Positions 12,885 to 23,399 of a stretch of DNA of 64,000 nt are shown here, piece by piece. The notes beneath the pieces were generated by a model. That model was not told the DNA's origin, ran no database searches, and worked only from the letters and a program-made list of their open reading frames with translations. Location of the stretch: assembly GCF_001411555.2 (NCBI RefSeq), contig NC_049905.1, forward strand, positions 9,887,053-9,951,052. The letters run 5' to 3'. The translations under genes and the position numbers were made by a program. Numbering within the stretch: position 1 is the stretch's first letter; every line of letters begins with the position of its first letter. This DNA comes from Juglans regia (Eukaryota > Streptophyta > Magnoliopsida > Fagales > Juglandaceae).

Positions 12885-13075
12885 GATCCGGTTTAGACGA
12901 TTAGATTTTCGAATGAAAATTTAAAATTAAATAAAATATTATTTTTTAATATTATTATTATTTTATAATTTTAAAAAATTAAATTATTTATTATATTTTA
13001 TATAAAAATTTAAAAAAATTATAATAATAAAATTAAATAAATTATAATAAAATATTTTTTATATCTAAACGAGAC
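12885..13075. repeat. Decayed MITE copy, same family as 9,860-10,080
   Basis: The core aaaatattattttttaatat...ttatttattatattttat and an end like atatctaaacgagac identify it. It is strongly AT-biased, with the gatgagat motifs decayed. The counterpart in segment B is at about 34,313-34,502. Confidence 0.6.
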
Positions 13076-13374
13076 TTTATAAATTTAAAAACCAACTATG
13101 ATTAATCTAAGTAAGAAGGAGAAGTTAGCCCCAACCTCTTAGTTTCACCTTCTACAACAATATATGCTTTCTCGAGTTTTCTAGAGTCTGGCAAGTTTGG
13201 GTAATGAACACTTCTCAACACTTTTTAAATATTTTCGTATGGACGAAGAGACTTCACATGCCAAACACGTTTGAAGTAGTTTAAACAAAGTCTCTTGCCA
13301 CTGTGTTGTATTATGAGCCGAGAGTTCACTGCTTGCATGCGAATGCCAGTGTGCGATGAAGAGGGAGAGGGAGG

Positions 13375-13745
13375 TTCGTGATGGCTGGGTCTGCGAGAGG
13401 TGGTGGAGGTGCGGTGGCCTGGGTGGCCGCGTACGGCAACGCAAGTGGATAGAAATGGATGAAACCCATTTCGGTTGGGTTACCGCAGGGGAGAGAGAGT
13501 TGCACGTGGAGAAGATCGATGGTGGCTGGCTTGGTCGCCGGCATGAGGGAGAGTCGTCGGTGGTGACGGTGAGGCTGGATGGCTGCGTACGGCAGTGCAA
13601 GTAGAGAGAAATGGGTTAAATCCATTTTAGTTGGGTTACTGCAGGGGAGAGAGAGAGTTGCGCATGGAGAAGATCAGTAGTGGCTGGCTTGGTCGCTGGC
13701 GTGAGGGGGAGTCACTGGTGGTGGTGGTAAGACTGGGTGGTGCCA
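13375..13745 (+). repeat. GC-rich minisatellite, ~157-bp period, about 2.3 copies
   Basis: The phrase gttgggttac(c/t)gcaggggagaga occurs at ~13,474 and ~13,631. Each is followed by tggagaagatc, ggctggcttggtcgc and gagtc...ggtggtg, and preceded by tacggca...gcaagt. The surrounding ORFs on both strands (13,181-13,600 -, 13,356-13,604 +) are products of this GC-rich repeat. The counterpart in segment B is 34,800-35,170. Confidence 0.7.
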
Positions 13746-13799
13746 AACTGGGCTGAAGGACATATATTGTGACCTTCCGATTGATGTGATCCGATTCAA

Positions 13800-14970
13800 T
13801 AAAAATTAATTTTGATATTGTATTAATCTTTTGTACTGCCATGCATCATGCTATATCTTTGATTATCATTTGAGATAAACTCTATAGATATAGCCTATAG
13901 ACATATATGTTATTGAATCACTTAAATTTTATGTCTTGTCTCGCTGATTCCATTTTTTGCTTTAAATATTTAATCACTCATGTTCCGACTTGTGGCTCAA
14001 GTAATATGTGTGGTAAGTAGAGTGCCAACGAATCTGTTGAAAAGCATGCATAACCATCGGATCACGACCGATAACTGGATAAGGAAGGAGCTAACAACTC
14101 CAAATCGATAATTTATTATGGATAATGTTATATTTACCACTTAATAACGACCGCTCGAGCTGTGTTATATCAGCACTTGTAACTTAGAATCATAAAAAAT
14201 AGAATGAAGAACATTATTTCTACAATAAAGTCATATATTTATGCACCACATTGTAATTTATAAGAGAAATATTTTAATAACAAATAGATTATATAAAAGT
14301 AAATTTACAAACTGATGTATCTTGATGCAATATGTTAAATTGTAAAATTATTTTTATTATAAAATAAATTTAACATAAAATCATAAAAATTTATAAATTT
14401 ATTTATGTATATTCTTTTTATATTTGTAAACATCGTAACTCAATCTTAAAATCAAGCTTTGCTAGATATATTCAAATGAAGTCAAAGGAAATAAATATCT
14501 TGGAATCTAGTCCAATCTAGTCTAATACACGAACGTTATGGGCTCACATGGGTAGACACCTCTGATAGATTCTCCATTAAAGTGTACTTCCACTCTTCTT
14601 TATTAAACATCCTTTCACTCTGTTATCATTCCCAATTTCCCACCTACATCTGATAAAAAGAACAAACCCCAAGGCCCAAACATGCCCTCATTTTAAGAAA
14701 AATAAATAAATAAATATATGATTCATATAAAAAATAATAATTTTTTAATGTTATATTCTATTATTGTTTTAAAAAATATAATATATTTATACCATCTATA
14801 ACTATATCTAACTTTATTCATAAAATATTATAATTATTTTTTTTTTATTAATTCATTTTACATCTATTAAAAATTATATAAAAAAGTTAGTTTTATTTTT
14901 TATATTTTTGTTAGGCAAAAGCTAATTAGGCATTCCCCACACTCAAACACCATGTACAAAATGGACAGCT
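13800..14970. other. Upstream region of the tetraspanin gene, AT-rich repeats
   Basis: This stretch holds a copy of the dispersed repeat also found at 1,778-1,975 (here ~14,265-14,425) and an AT-rich tract at 14,690-14,910. No gene is supported. Confidence 0.4.
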
Positions 14971-14978
14971 GCACTGCT

Positions 14979-15093
14979 TATTTAATGTCATTGCTCTAAC
15001 ATGTTAGTCTTCGAGGACTGCAAGTAGAAGAAGAGAAAGATCAAGATCAGAGAAAAGAAAGAGAGATAACAGAAGATTGAGAAAGAATCAAAG
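14979..15093 (+). promoter_or_regulatory. Candidate TATA-like box and purine-rich 5' UTR of TET3
   Basis: A TATTTAAT motif lies at 14,979-14,986, about 115 bp before the start codon. It is followed by a GA-rich leader from about 15,025 to 15,093. GA-rich leaders are common in plant genes. The transcription start is not visible, so this is inference. Segment B is the same here (36,405-36,519). Confidence 0.35.
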
Positions 15094-17425
15094 ATGAGAA
15101 ACAGTAACCATGTGATAGGGTTGCTAAACTTCTCGACCTTCCTCCTCTCGATCCCAATCCTAGGAGGAGGAATATGGCTGAGCACCAGGGCCAACAACAC
15201 TGACTGCCTCAAGTTCCTGCAATGGCCCCTCATAGTCATTGGGGTCTCCATAATGACCGTCTCCCTTGCTGGTTTCGCTGGCGCCTGTTACCGTAACACT
15301 TTCCTCATGCGCCTCTACCTCTTCGTCATGTTCTTCATCATCGCCGCGTTGATAGGGTTCATCATCTTCGCCTACGCGGTTACGGACAAGGGGTCCGGCC
15401 GTCACGTGCTGAACAGGGCTTACTCCGAGTATTATCTGCAGGACTACTCGGGTTGGCTCAAGGATCGCGTTGCGGATGAAAGCTACTGGTCTAAGATCAG
15501 CTCCTGCATTAGGGACTCTAAGGCTTGTGGCAAGATGGGGAGGACTTTTGGAGGTGTGCCTGAAACTGCTGATATGTTTTATCTCAGAAAGCTCAACCCC
15601 ATAGAGGTAAGCTTTTGTTTTTTTCTCATCTTTATTCGTTAATCTGGAAACACCCAGAAAGAGTTTCTTTTCTTGGTTCATATATCTAAAGTCTGATTCA
15701 GAAAATTCTATGTGGTTGGCTTGCAAAGTTTTGGGTCTTCAGCATAGAAATATCATTGATTAGGGAACTTAATATACAGCCTTTATGTGGGTTTAATTTC
15801 TGGGCTATGAGCAAACTGTAAGTAAAAAATCTATCTCGTTTTCTGCTGTTATTTTTTCTTCTTTCGTCTTCGTTCTGGTAATACCCGGAAAAGAGTTTCT
15901 TTTCCTATTTCATATATCTCAAGTCTAACACAGAAAATTCCAAAGTTATGGGTCTTTAGCAGATATAGAAATATCATTGATTAGGGAGCTTAATTTGTAG
16001 CCTTTATTTGGGTTCAATTTCTGGAGCTGTGAGTAAAGGAGTTTCCCTTTTCTTTTCTTGTTCCTCCTTCTGCCATTTCAGTAATGATATCTTGGAAGAA
16101 AGATATTAGGATTTTTTAAGGTTTAAAGTCAAAGGGAAAAAAAAAAGGAAGACAGAAGATTAGACCTGGTTTGAGTTGTAGATCTCCGTTAGAAACGCAA
16201 AGGGCATGTGGGGGGGGATTTGACTTGAACTCAGCCCTCAATCAAGGAGGCCTCATAATGCTGTTTTTCAAATGAATGGGAACCCAACATCTACGAGATC
16301 CATTATGTCATTATGGGAACGTGTCGAAACGACATGATTTTCGATAACTTTTGGTTTTGCTTGCTGTCTATAACTTAGCGGTTACGCAGATGATATGATA
16401 TATGATGAGATATTTTATTAAAATTTGAATAAAATATTATTAGAATATAATTTTTATTAAAATTTAAAAAAATTAAATTATTTATTATATTTTACGAAAA
16501 ATTTTAAAAAAATTATAATGATGAGATAATTTTTAATATCGGCCTTAAGATTTAAAAAATGTAAAAAAAGTAGGATTATTTGTCACGTTTAAGATAAGCA
16601 AAGATATAGACATGCATGACCCAGAGAGGCTGTCCCTTTCCTCAGTACTCTTTATCTTTTAGCCAAAAGGCAGGGAAAGAATAAAAAAAAAAAATATTCC
16701 TTTCCATCCCCAAAATTTTCAGAAAGAATGTTCTCCTTAGCTACTCTTTGTAGGTTTTGGGTTGGGGTTGGTATGGCTTTACTTTTTTTTTTTTTTAAGT
16801 GGACCAGGTTTTATCCTCTTTAACTGGATTCGAGAGACACTTTTTAAGGGGAATATGTTTTTCTCTTAGGTTTTATTTTTCTATATGATCAACATCTTTT
16901 GGAATTTTTATTAGAATTTTCGGATTTAAGATAAAAGAGATAATCAAATAATACTGTAAGACTCGCTTTATATCATGTGTGGGCTATACTCCCTCTTAAT
17001 AAGTGTGCTCGGTGACATGGGCTCGGCCTGTCACAAGCAGTGATTCCACATTTAATGTACTGTTTGGTTTTGTTACATAGTCTGGTTGCTGCAAGCCCCC
17101 CACAGAATGTGGCTATGTCTATGCAAACGAGACATTCTGGAACCCTGGAGGAGGCATGGTGGGAAGCAACCTTGACTGCTCCAAGTGGAGCAATGAACAA
17201 GACCAACTTTGCTATTCCTGTGACTCCTGTAAAGCTGGTGTTCTTGCTAGCCTCAAGAAGAGCTGGAGGAAGGTTTCCGTGATTAACATTGTTGTGTTAA
17301 TCATCCTGGTAATCTTTTATGTGATTGGCTATGCCGCATTTAGGAACAACCGCAGGATGGACAATGACGAACCCTTCGGCGAGGCGAGGATGACCAAGGC
17401 ACGACCTAGTAGGATCCAGCTTTAA
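15094..17425 (+). CDS. TET3: Tetraspanin, TET3-like, two exons (segment A)
   Basis: Exon 1 is 15,094-15,606 and exon 2 is 17,081-17,425, joined in phase 0 across a 1,474-nt GT-AG intron. The product is 285 residues. Four membrane segments are visible at about residues 7-29, 41-66, 71-97 and 238-258, with a large extracellular loop between the third and fourth. The plant tetraspanin signature GCCKPP is at residues 173-178, the first residues of exon 2, and further cysteine pairs follow (CYSCDSC). The single intron just before GCCKPP is the usual plant layout. Length and sequence fit Arabidopsis TET3, including the DNDEP...EARMTK tail. Tetraspanins organise membrane microdomains at the plasma membrane; TET3 is known at plasmodesmata. 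The intron carries a MITE (~16,385-16,550). The segment B copy encodes an identical protein. Confidence 0.93.
16385..16550. repeat. MITE inside the TET3 intron
   Basis: A gatgatatgatat...gatgagat start, a ttgaataaaatatt core, aattaaattatttattat and an aattataatgatgagat end place it in the family of 9,575-10,575. It lies wholly within the intron and is also present in segment B (~37,812-37,977), so it predates the split of the two versions. Confidence 0.6.
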
Positions 17426-18470
17426 CTATGGTGGGGGAGGAACAACTAATACTTATGAAGCTTAATATTTCAAGAATGATGTAATATGGAGATTTGGGTA
17501 TTGATTTAACTTTTAAGGGCTGGCTTGTCTTGGACAGGTGAACTGATCATTTGTATTAATTAAAGTTTGGTTGTATATGCTTGATTTTAAGGTCTTTTTC
17601 ATGAGTTTTATCAATCTTATCACTTTTAAAAGGGACAAAAAAGATGTTACTAGTGTTATTGGGGATGGGTAGGATTTGAATGACATGTAATGTATATGTT
17701 TTTGTGTACATTTTCTCAGCTAGAAAAACAGTTCCAAATTGGCTCTTCAGTGCAAAATATCAAAATCAAATCACTAAACACACTTGTTAATTTTCATAGT
17801 GATTTTGGGGTGGTGCTAGCTGGTTGATAAGGGAAAATGAGCTTAGTTTATCTCAATTGGTATTTATTCCTCTTTTAAAATAGGATGTAGAGTGGAGTAT
17901 AATGCTCAAAACCCACTAATTCTGTGTAATTAATTTAGAATAATTACTCCAAAAATTTAAAATATAAATATCTTTTCTTTTATGCAAATCATAATGACAA
18001 GTTTTCACATCAACAACGTGTTTGATAAGTAGCAATAGCAAGCTTATGTAAATGACGTCCGGGTGGGAGAAAACAAATTTCCCCCGGACGGACAAGGACA
18101 AGATCACATGAAAAATCCATTAACATGTTCCTAGATCATGGTTTTACGACAAATGAATTATATAAAAATAATATCACAAACTAACGTTATTTCATGTGAT
18201 CTATCAAATTTATTTTACAATAAAAATAATTTTATAGTCTGACGAATCACATTAAATCACATCAATTTGTTAAATTATTTTATATAATCTTTTTATAACT
18301 AGAGTATTTCTCTATATTTTGTCATCTAGCAAAACTCACATCTCCTCATAATTCAGATGCTTGCTTGCTGCATATACATACATACGCCTCTGCCTCTCAG
18401 GCCTCCACAACTCAAGCCCACGATTACTCACATCAAAATACAAGAAAAATCCATCAGATTGGTGAATAAA
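17426..18470. other. TET3 3' flank and dispersed repeat
   Basis: The 3' UTR and polyadenylation region probably lies in ~17,426-17,600, with AT-rich motifs such as attaattaaag. About 18,120-18,320 is a copy of the MITE-like family of 1,778-1,975, with mirrored tattttacaataaaaataatt and aatcacat motifs. A short GGAC repeat near 18,085-18,095 is longer in segment B (~39,507-39,522). Confidence 0.4.
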
Positions 18471-18778
18471 AAAGCATGTTACGGATGATTAATACGTTGA
18501 TTGAAGCATTGATTTGTTATATAAAAAGCATTTTTTATTTTTTTATTATAGTCCGAAGTGTTTTTCCTTTTGGCATATTGTGTTATCCTTACACCAATGA
18601 CATACATCCTCTTAACAACCCGGCGAGTCAAGAGAAAGGTAATTCACTTTCTGGAATGCTTGGCCATCTCTTTCAATCCAAAGCTTACAACGAAGAATGG
18701 CAGGTGCGGACTGAGGGGTAAGATAACTCCACTTTCTACATCAACTCATAAATCCAATAAATTCTAACTCAAGAAGAT

Positions 18779-18953
18779 TTAATTTAAACAAAACCGACGG
18801 CTTACCATAATGGAAATAAGAACTAAAGTAAGACTAACACTAACTACAATAAGACTGCTTGCGATTCCAACTACGCCCTTCTTCAATTTTACATCATGTT
18901 TTGTGATAAATTTCGTCTTCAAAGTTGCTGCTTTTCCAAGAGCTTCTCGTTGC
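18779..18953 (-). CDS. Putative spliced C-terminal membrane-tail exon of SEN2 (segment A)
   Basis: On the minus strand an acceptor, gatgCAG, precedes 18,953. Joining this exon to a GTGAGT donor at 19,068-19,063 removes the stop after KITK and keeps the frame. It adds 57 residues: a basic stretch (ITKHDVKLKKG), about 24 hydrophobic residues (from VVGIASSL to LISIMV) and a short basic end (SRRFCLN). That is the layout of a tail anchor. A second donor, GTAAGC, sits after ATT ATG at 18,806. It could instead join a 99-nt exon at 18,612-18,710 (acceptor CCCCTCAG) that ends after 32 residues. Segment B keeps the same sites. I infer this from sequence only; it could also be an unrelated downstream gene or be unspliced. 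Confidence 0.45.
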
Positions 18954-19064
18954 CTGCATCAACGTATTAGTCATTAGAGCCCTTGGTAAAAGAAGTAGAC
19001 TGTAGATCCATTACATAAGTTGAAAGTATGAAATTTTCATGTCAGGTTGCATGTATGTCTGCAC

Positions 19065-19796
19065 TCACTTGGTAATCTTTTCGTCTATCATAGGATTTTC
19101 ACGGCATTGTTCAGGACGCCACCTTGTGATTGTGCGCTCTACGACGGTGTATTTCTCCAAAGATGATGGAGAGGCAGCACCATTGCCATTTTTATTGATC
19201 TTCAGAACTAAAAGCGTCTTCACAACGCTTCCGCTAAGTCGAGTTGCGCAATGAAGATCAGACCACAACCTCAATCGGCCATTTACCTCATCCTCTCCTT
19301 CGGACAAAACAAGCACAGCATATTCAGAATGGACCAGAGAGGGATGGTGCCGATAGGCAACAAAGTCCACACCATAAGTGGAACCAGACTTAACGACCCA
19401 ATTTTTCATTCGAAGATGCGCATAAGCCTTGTAGAAATCAGGGAAAGCTGATTTTTTTGATATCATGCACTGCCATAGCTCTACATCATTCTTTGGACAA
19501 TGATCGTCACTCACAATTGTGAGGCATTTCAATGAATAGCATAGGTAAAAAGCTTCTTCCAAACCCAGCTGAAACCACTCCTTGCCCTTTTCAGCTGTAG
19601 TATTGCGGTTACCAAAGCATGCACGATCGAGAAGATCAATTTGTTCTGCTTCTGCTGCTATTAGTACACTGCACCCAACGAGCAATCCGTGAGCATCTGA
19701 TTGAATTAGAGATGACCGCAATTGGGATACAATCTTTGAAATGGGCTCTGCAAGAGCTTTAGCCTTGAAGCCCTTTCCTTTCCATCTTGGCTCCAT
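19065..19796 (-). CDS. SEN2: tRNA-splicing endonuclease subunit SEN2 (segment A)
   Basis: The 243-residue open frame matches plant Sen2-type subunits end to end. The N-terminal part (1-90) includes KALAEPISK, and the catalytic tRNA-intron endonuclease domain spans about 120-230. The three catalytic positions are visible: Tyr141 in the STYGVDF motif, His156 in LVHSEYAVLV and Lys193 in SVVKTLLVL. The family cuts introns out of pre-tRNA as part of a four-subunit complex. The start is preceded by a TTTTTGCAG acceptor about five bases upstream, so a 5' UTR intron is likely. The stop overlaps a possible GTGAGT splice donor, described with the tail exon. The segment B copy differs by one residue (Met236 to Leu). 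Confidence 0.92.
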   Translation of the reverse strand: MEPRWKGKGFKAKALAEPISKIVSQLRSSLIQSDAHGLLVGCSVLIAAEAEQIDLLDRACFGNRNTTAEKGKEWFQLGLEEAFYLCYSLKCLTIVSDDHCPKNDVELWQCMISKKSAFPDFYKAYAHLRMKNWVVKSGSTYGVDFVAYRHHPSLVHSEYAVLVLSEGEDEVNGRLRLWSDLHCATRLSGSVVKTLLVLKINKNGNGAASPSSLEKYTVVERTITRWRPEQCRENPMIDEKITK

Positions 19797-19800
19797 TTAA

Positions 19801-20298
19801 TCCTGCAAAAAGATGGTCTAAAAGAACTAACTCATAGGAACTTGCAAAAAATATAAAGCTTTACTCATTCAACACCCACATAACAAGAAGGCTTTTTACC
19901 TACATGTAAGGAAAATCTTTCGGCACATTTCAGAATAGATGAACGTGCTAAACTAAAACATTTAGCGGCTAAACTAACAAATTTCAGTACTTCCAAACAG
20001 TCCCATCCCAGCCAAAAACAATACTTGTTTCATAAGTCGAACAATGTCAATAGTAGATGTGTAGCATGGATAAAAATCTCAGGCTCGGTGTGTACCAAGT
20101 GGAATTGGACTGTATAAGGAGTTATATACGAGCTTAGGGTATCATGCATATATGACCAGCACATTCCTTCTTTAGTGTTTAAATCCTACCCCACCTTTAA
20201 TCGCAAAAATAATTCCATCCTTCTTTTTTTTGTCCTGTGTACTAGGTTTGTGCCCCTTTGCACTTTCTAATAAGATTACATTACTTAAAAAAAAAAAT
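19801..20298. other. Probable 5' UTR intron region of SEN2
   Basis: On the minus strand the coding start follows an acceptor-like TGCAG, so this stretch is probably intron. I see no other feature in it. Confidence 0.3.
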
Positions 20299-20757
20299 CC
20301 TTTTGCTCTATGTGTACTTTAATTTCTCCATTCCTACAATATTGAATTTAGAAGCAAGTTTTAGCAGCCATTAGACCTAAAGCAATTTTTTCTTCAAAAG
20401 GTTCTGAAGATGTAGAATTAGGATATCTTCCACCAGAAGGGTCTACAACCAAGAAATTAATCCATAAATAGCAGAAAAAACCAGCATAAACCGCTACATT
20501 TAACTCACTGGATAGCTGTGAACTGTAGCAGCCAGAGAATCTTTGTTGATCAATATTAATCCTTTGCTCTATGTGCACTTTAACTTCTCCATTCCTTCAA
20601 TATTGAATTTAAAAGCAAGTTTTAGCAGTGATTAGACCTAAAGCAATTTTTCTTGGTTGAAGCTCTGAAAATGTAGAATTTGGATATCTTCCACCAGATG
20701 AGTCTACAACCAAGAAAGTAATCCATAAATAGCAGAAAAAATCAGCATAATAAAACA
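20299..20757 (-). repeat. Tandem duplication, ~261-bp unit, two copies
   Basis: The phrase gctctatgtg(t/c)actttaa recurs at about 20,305 and 20,566. It is followed in both by ctccattcct, gaattta(g/a)aagcaagttttagcag, ttagacctaaagcaattttt and ggatatcttccaccaga. On the minus strand each unit offers a good acceptor (TTGGTTGTAG) followed by a short open stretch (SGGRYPNST...KIALGL). These could be duplicated leader exons, but I do not recognise the peptide. Segment B has the same pair at ~41,755-42,231. Confidence 0.6.
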
Positions 20758-20887
20758 GAAACAAGGGTGCAAAGCTATTGAAAGAGCACGAAATTTCTCA
20801 CTTAAACATGCTATATTTGAGGTAGATATTCAAATTTGCAGAGACATATGCAATGATCCTAAATCGGAGTGATACAACACTTAGATT

Positions 20888-21062
20888 GCTTTTGGGTAAT
20901 GAGGTCATGTCAGATATTCTGTGAATAGTAATGAAAAAGTAATGATAAAATATTGAATAATAGTGAATAGTAGTAAAAAGTAGTGAAAATTAGTGAAAAG
21001 TATGTGAAAAATAATAATAAAATAATGAATAATAGTGGAGTGTTCTAAGCCAAACGGAGCCT
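20888..21062. repeat. Second MITE family (gaatagtagtgaaaa type)
   Basis: The core is repeated gtaatga/gaatagtag/aaaagta motifs. The outer ends look inverted: gcttttgggta on the left and ccaaacggagc on the right. Relatives are at ~42,357-42,511 (segment B) and, reversed, at ~51,418-51,590. Confidence 0.55.
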
Positions 21063-21164
21063 TAGTCTGAGGCTGACACAAAATATTAGAAACAATCAAT
21101 GACTCAGTAAATCTGTGGGTACCAACTCAGTCCATTGATGCCGCTCATGTGTGTACCAACAAGA

Positions 21165-22213
21165 TCGAAAGTGGAGAGAGAGATATCTGGCGGTGGGGAA
21201 GATGGCTGGTGGTGAAGTTGGTGTCAACGGGAAGTAACAGCGGTGCTGGGCTGCGCAAATGGGGGATTTTTTTTTTTTTTGGGGGGGGGGGGGGAAATGA
21301 AAAAAAAAAAAAAAGAAATCTCTTGACTTAAACTGACGTGGCATGTCATTACTTCCTAAGTGCCAAGTGCTCGGCAAAAAATAAAGAAAATACTAGGTTA
21401 TCCTCTGGTCTGTTTCTTGAGTTTAGAGCATTGGTAATGGTCTAGCAAAAGCCAAAGCCAAACTTTGGCTAAAACTACATGTTTTGCCTAAAGCCAAAGC
21501 CATTTTTATAACAAGAGCCATGAAGGTGCAAAACCAAGTGCCTCCTTCATCCCAAAGAAAGAATACCAAATAATCTTTAGTAACAAAATATTGGCTCAAA
21601 AATGACTTCTCGTATTCTTTTCCAAACAATATTTTTTTTCTTGGACGAGTTCTTTTCTACCCTATGTTCTGCAATATAAAATAAATCAACATGATTATAA
21701 CTGATATCAGGCTCCAGTACATTTTGAGGATCGAAAATAAAATTCCCAGTTCTTTACTCTATTCTGGTATATAAAGAGTACCTTGAAGCACAATAGAGTT
21801 GACATCTCACATGTTCAATCTTAAGCTAGGAACTGCATTTTTAACTTCTGTTCAAACTTAATCATTGTAACTGATTCTCCATGGATTCAAGATGTTACTT
21901 CAAACTCTAATAAAGAAATCCAAATGACCAAATTTAGAAATACACACTCACAGGGCTAGGTTCGGTAATTTTTTCGTACACATGGTGTGCATTCAGTGTT
22001 CACTGTTTACCATATAACCACTCATCTAACATAAATACAGAACAAAATACAAAGCGAAAATGCAGTTGATGTATATAGCAAGTAAAACTGAAAATCATGT
22101 AACACTTGCCTCGGTGATGGACCAGCTGATCACCAGGGAGGTCACAAGTATGTGACTCTGAGTCTGCCAATCATGGGCCCCATCCGTCACAGAAAGATTT
22201 AGAAACCAAGTGA
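21165..22213. other. Stretch present in segment A, absent from segment B
   Basis: B runs straight from the base matching 21,164 to the base matching 22,214, with GA shared at the junction. No target-site duplication flanks the A-only sequence, so a deletion in B is likelier than an insertion in A. It holds a T14-G14 run (21,267-21,294), a GAGA patch, a region with gccaaagcc repeats (21,430-21,530) and a possible minus-strand exon near 22,100-22,200. Confidence 0.7.
21267..21294. repeat. T14-G14 homopolymer junction
   Basis: Fourteen T are followed directly by fourteen G, then an A-rich run. It lies in the part missing from segment B. Run lengths in such sequence are often misread. Confidence 0.85.
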
Positions 22214-22621
22214 ACAATAATTTGATAATTGGGTATTACATAAGAATAGCTTTGGTTGAGACCTGAGGGAAACTCCACAAGATACCCCACGTCAAATACA
22301 ACCTGCAACCAATCTGTGACAGCGTTACTGATATCGGAAATGTCACCAGGCCTTTGTATTAATTAGGAACACAGTTATTAATTCTGGTTCAAAGCAAAAC
22401 CTTTTCTTTTTCTAAATTATGGAGCAAAAAAAGATTACTCACCTACTAGACCATGAATAATCTGTTAGACAAAGGAAAATAAAAGATTAGAAAAAGAAAC
22501 ACAGAAAAAATTAGAATTGAACAGATCTGAGACTTCGATCTGATTTGGGGGTTTAAGAAATAATTTCCCAGGAAACATTTATCCATAGAAGACTGGAAAA
22601 AAGTGGTGGAGATATTCGTAC

Positions 22622-22880
22622 CTCCAAGAGGGCGGAGGTTTGAGTGAGCTGAAGCAGGAGTTGGATGGCATCATAAACGTGTTCATGGCCAGACTCCCTG
22701 AGTGTCTGGACAGCAAGGTACAAGACTTTAAGCCTGAAATAGATAAAGGGTAGAGAATAAATTTCGTTGGGCATTGAGAATAAAAGAAGGAAAAGGGTGA
22801 AAGGATCACATCCAGAGAGATGTGATTGTTGGTATACCATCCAAAGAGGATGGTCCAATTGTAAAGAGTGAGGTATATGC

Positions 22881-22913
<33 letters not shown>

Positions 22914-23213
22914 AGCAATGGCCCTTACCTTGAGAAGTCTAACCTCAAAAAGTATGGTCAGTGCTGTGGATGTGTTCAAGAGAGGCGAGTATGAAAGACA
23001 AGAAGCACACGGAGAGAAGAGGAAACCAGCAGAACACTCCCACCAGCAAGGAAACGGAAGCACAAATTTCTGGACATAGGAATGGAGACAAAATGGTGAA
23101 GAGGGAAGCATAGTGTGACAGAGAGAAGAGGGGGGGAGAAGCAGGGAAGCTAGGGACAAGAAAGAGAAATTCCGAGGGAAAAAGGGTTCCTTGCCATTGA
23201 TATTATTTTGCAA
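22622..23213 (-). other. Unidentified minus-strand leader or exons (segment A)
   Basis: A CT-rich leader from about 23,213 to 22,930 ends at a good donor (CTCAAG/GTAAGG). After an intron holding the (GA)n repeat, an acceptor (TATTTCAG) opens a 112-nt block at 22,733-22,622 ending in GGAG/GTACG. That block has an open frame, LKVLYLAVQTLRESGHEHVY and onward. I do not recognise the peptide. The blocks may be leader exons of SEN2, about 2.8 kb downstream on the same strand, or a small separate gene. Segment B has the same blocks (43,030-43,637), but its version of the 112-nt block differs at many positions. Confidence 0.4.
22882..22911. repeat. (GA)n microsatellite, shorter than in segment B
   Basis: About 14-15 GA units here against about 22-23 at 43,286-43,332. 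The length difference is one of the clearer marks that the two segments are not artificial copies of the same read. Confidence 0.85.
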
Positions 23214-23399
23214 AATGCGCCTTTGGTGGGTGAACAGTAGCTTGCAAGTATGACTTTTTTGCTTTTGATTTACTGCACCTCATAGTATAACTTGGAGTTC
23301 TTCTACAGTCACCGAGGTTATGTCCTGACGTTCAGTCCTGACTAATGTGTCATGCCACGTAATTATTTAAAAAAAAAAAAGGAAAATCAATCTGAAATA
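23214..23399. promoter_or_regulatory. Candidate bidirectional promoter
   Basis: It lies between a CT-rich leader with donor on the minus strand (23,213-22,930) and a leader with donor on the plus strand (23,400-23,567). It contains a CCACGT motif (~23,354) and an A-run. No clear TATA box faces either side. The assignment is inference from the divergent leaders. Confidence 0.3.

Noticed and set aside
13181..13625. Proline- and histidine-rich ORFs of 139 and 99 residues (and copies at 34,607-35,026)
   Set aside because: They arise from a GC-rich minisatellite that is open in several frames on both strands.
15160..15726. 188-residue open frame opposite TET3 exon 1 (and 36,586-37,152)
   Set aside because: It is the antisense of a GC-richer coding exon and runs into the intron; it has no domain, and its identity in both segments is only that of TET3.
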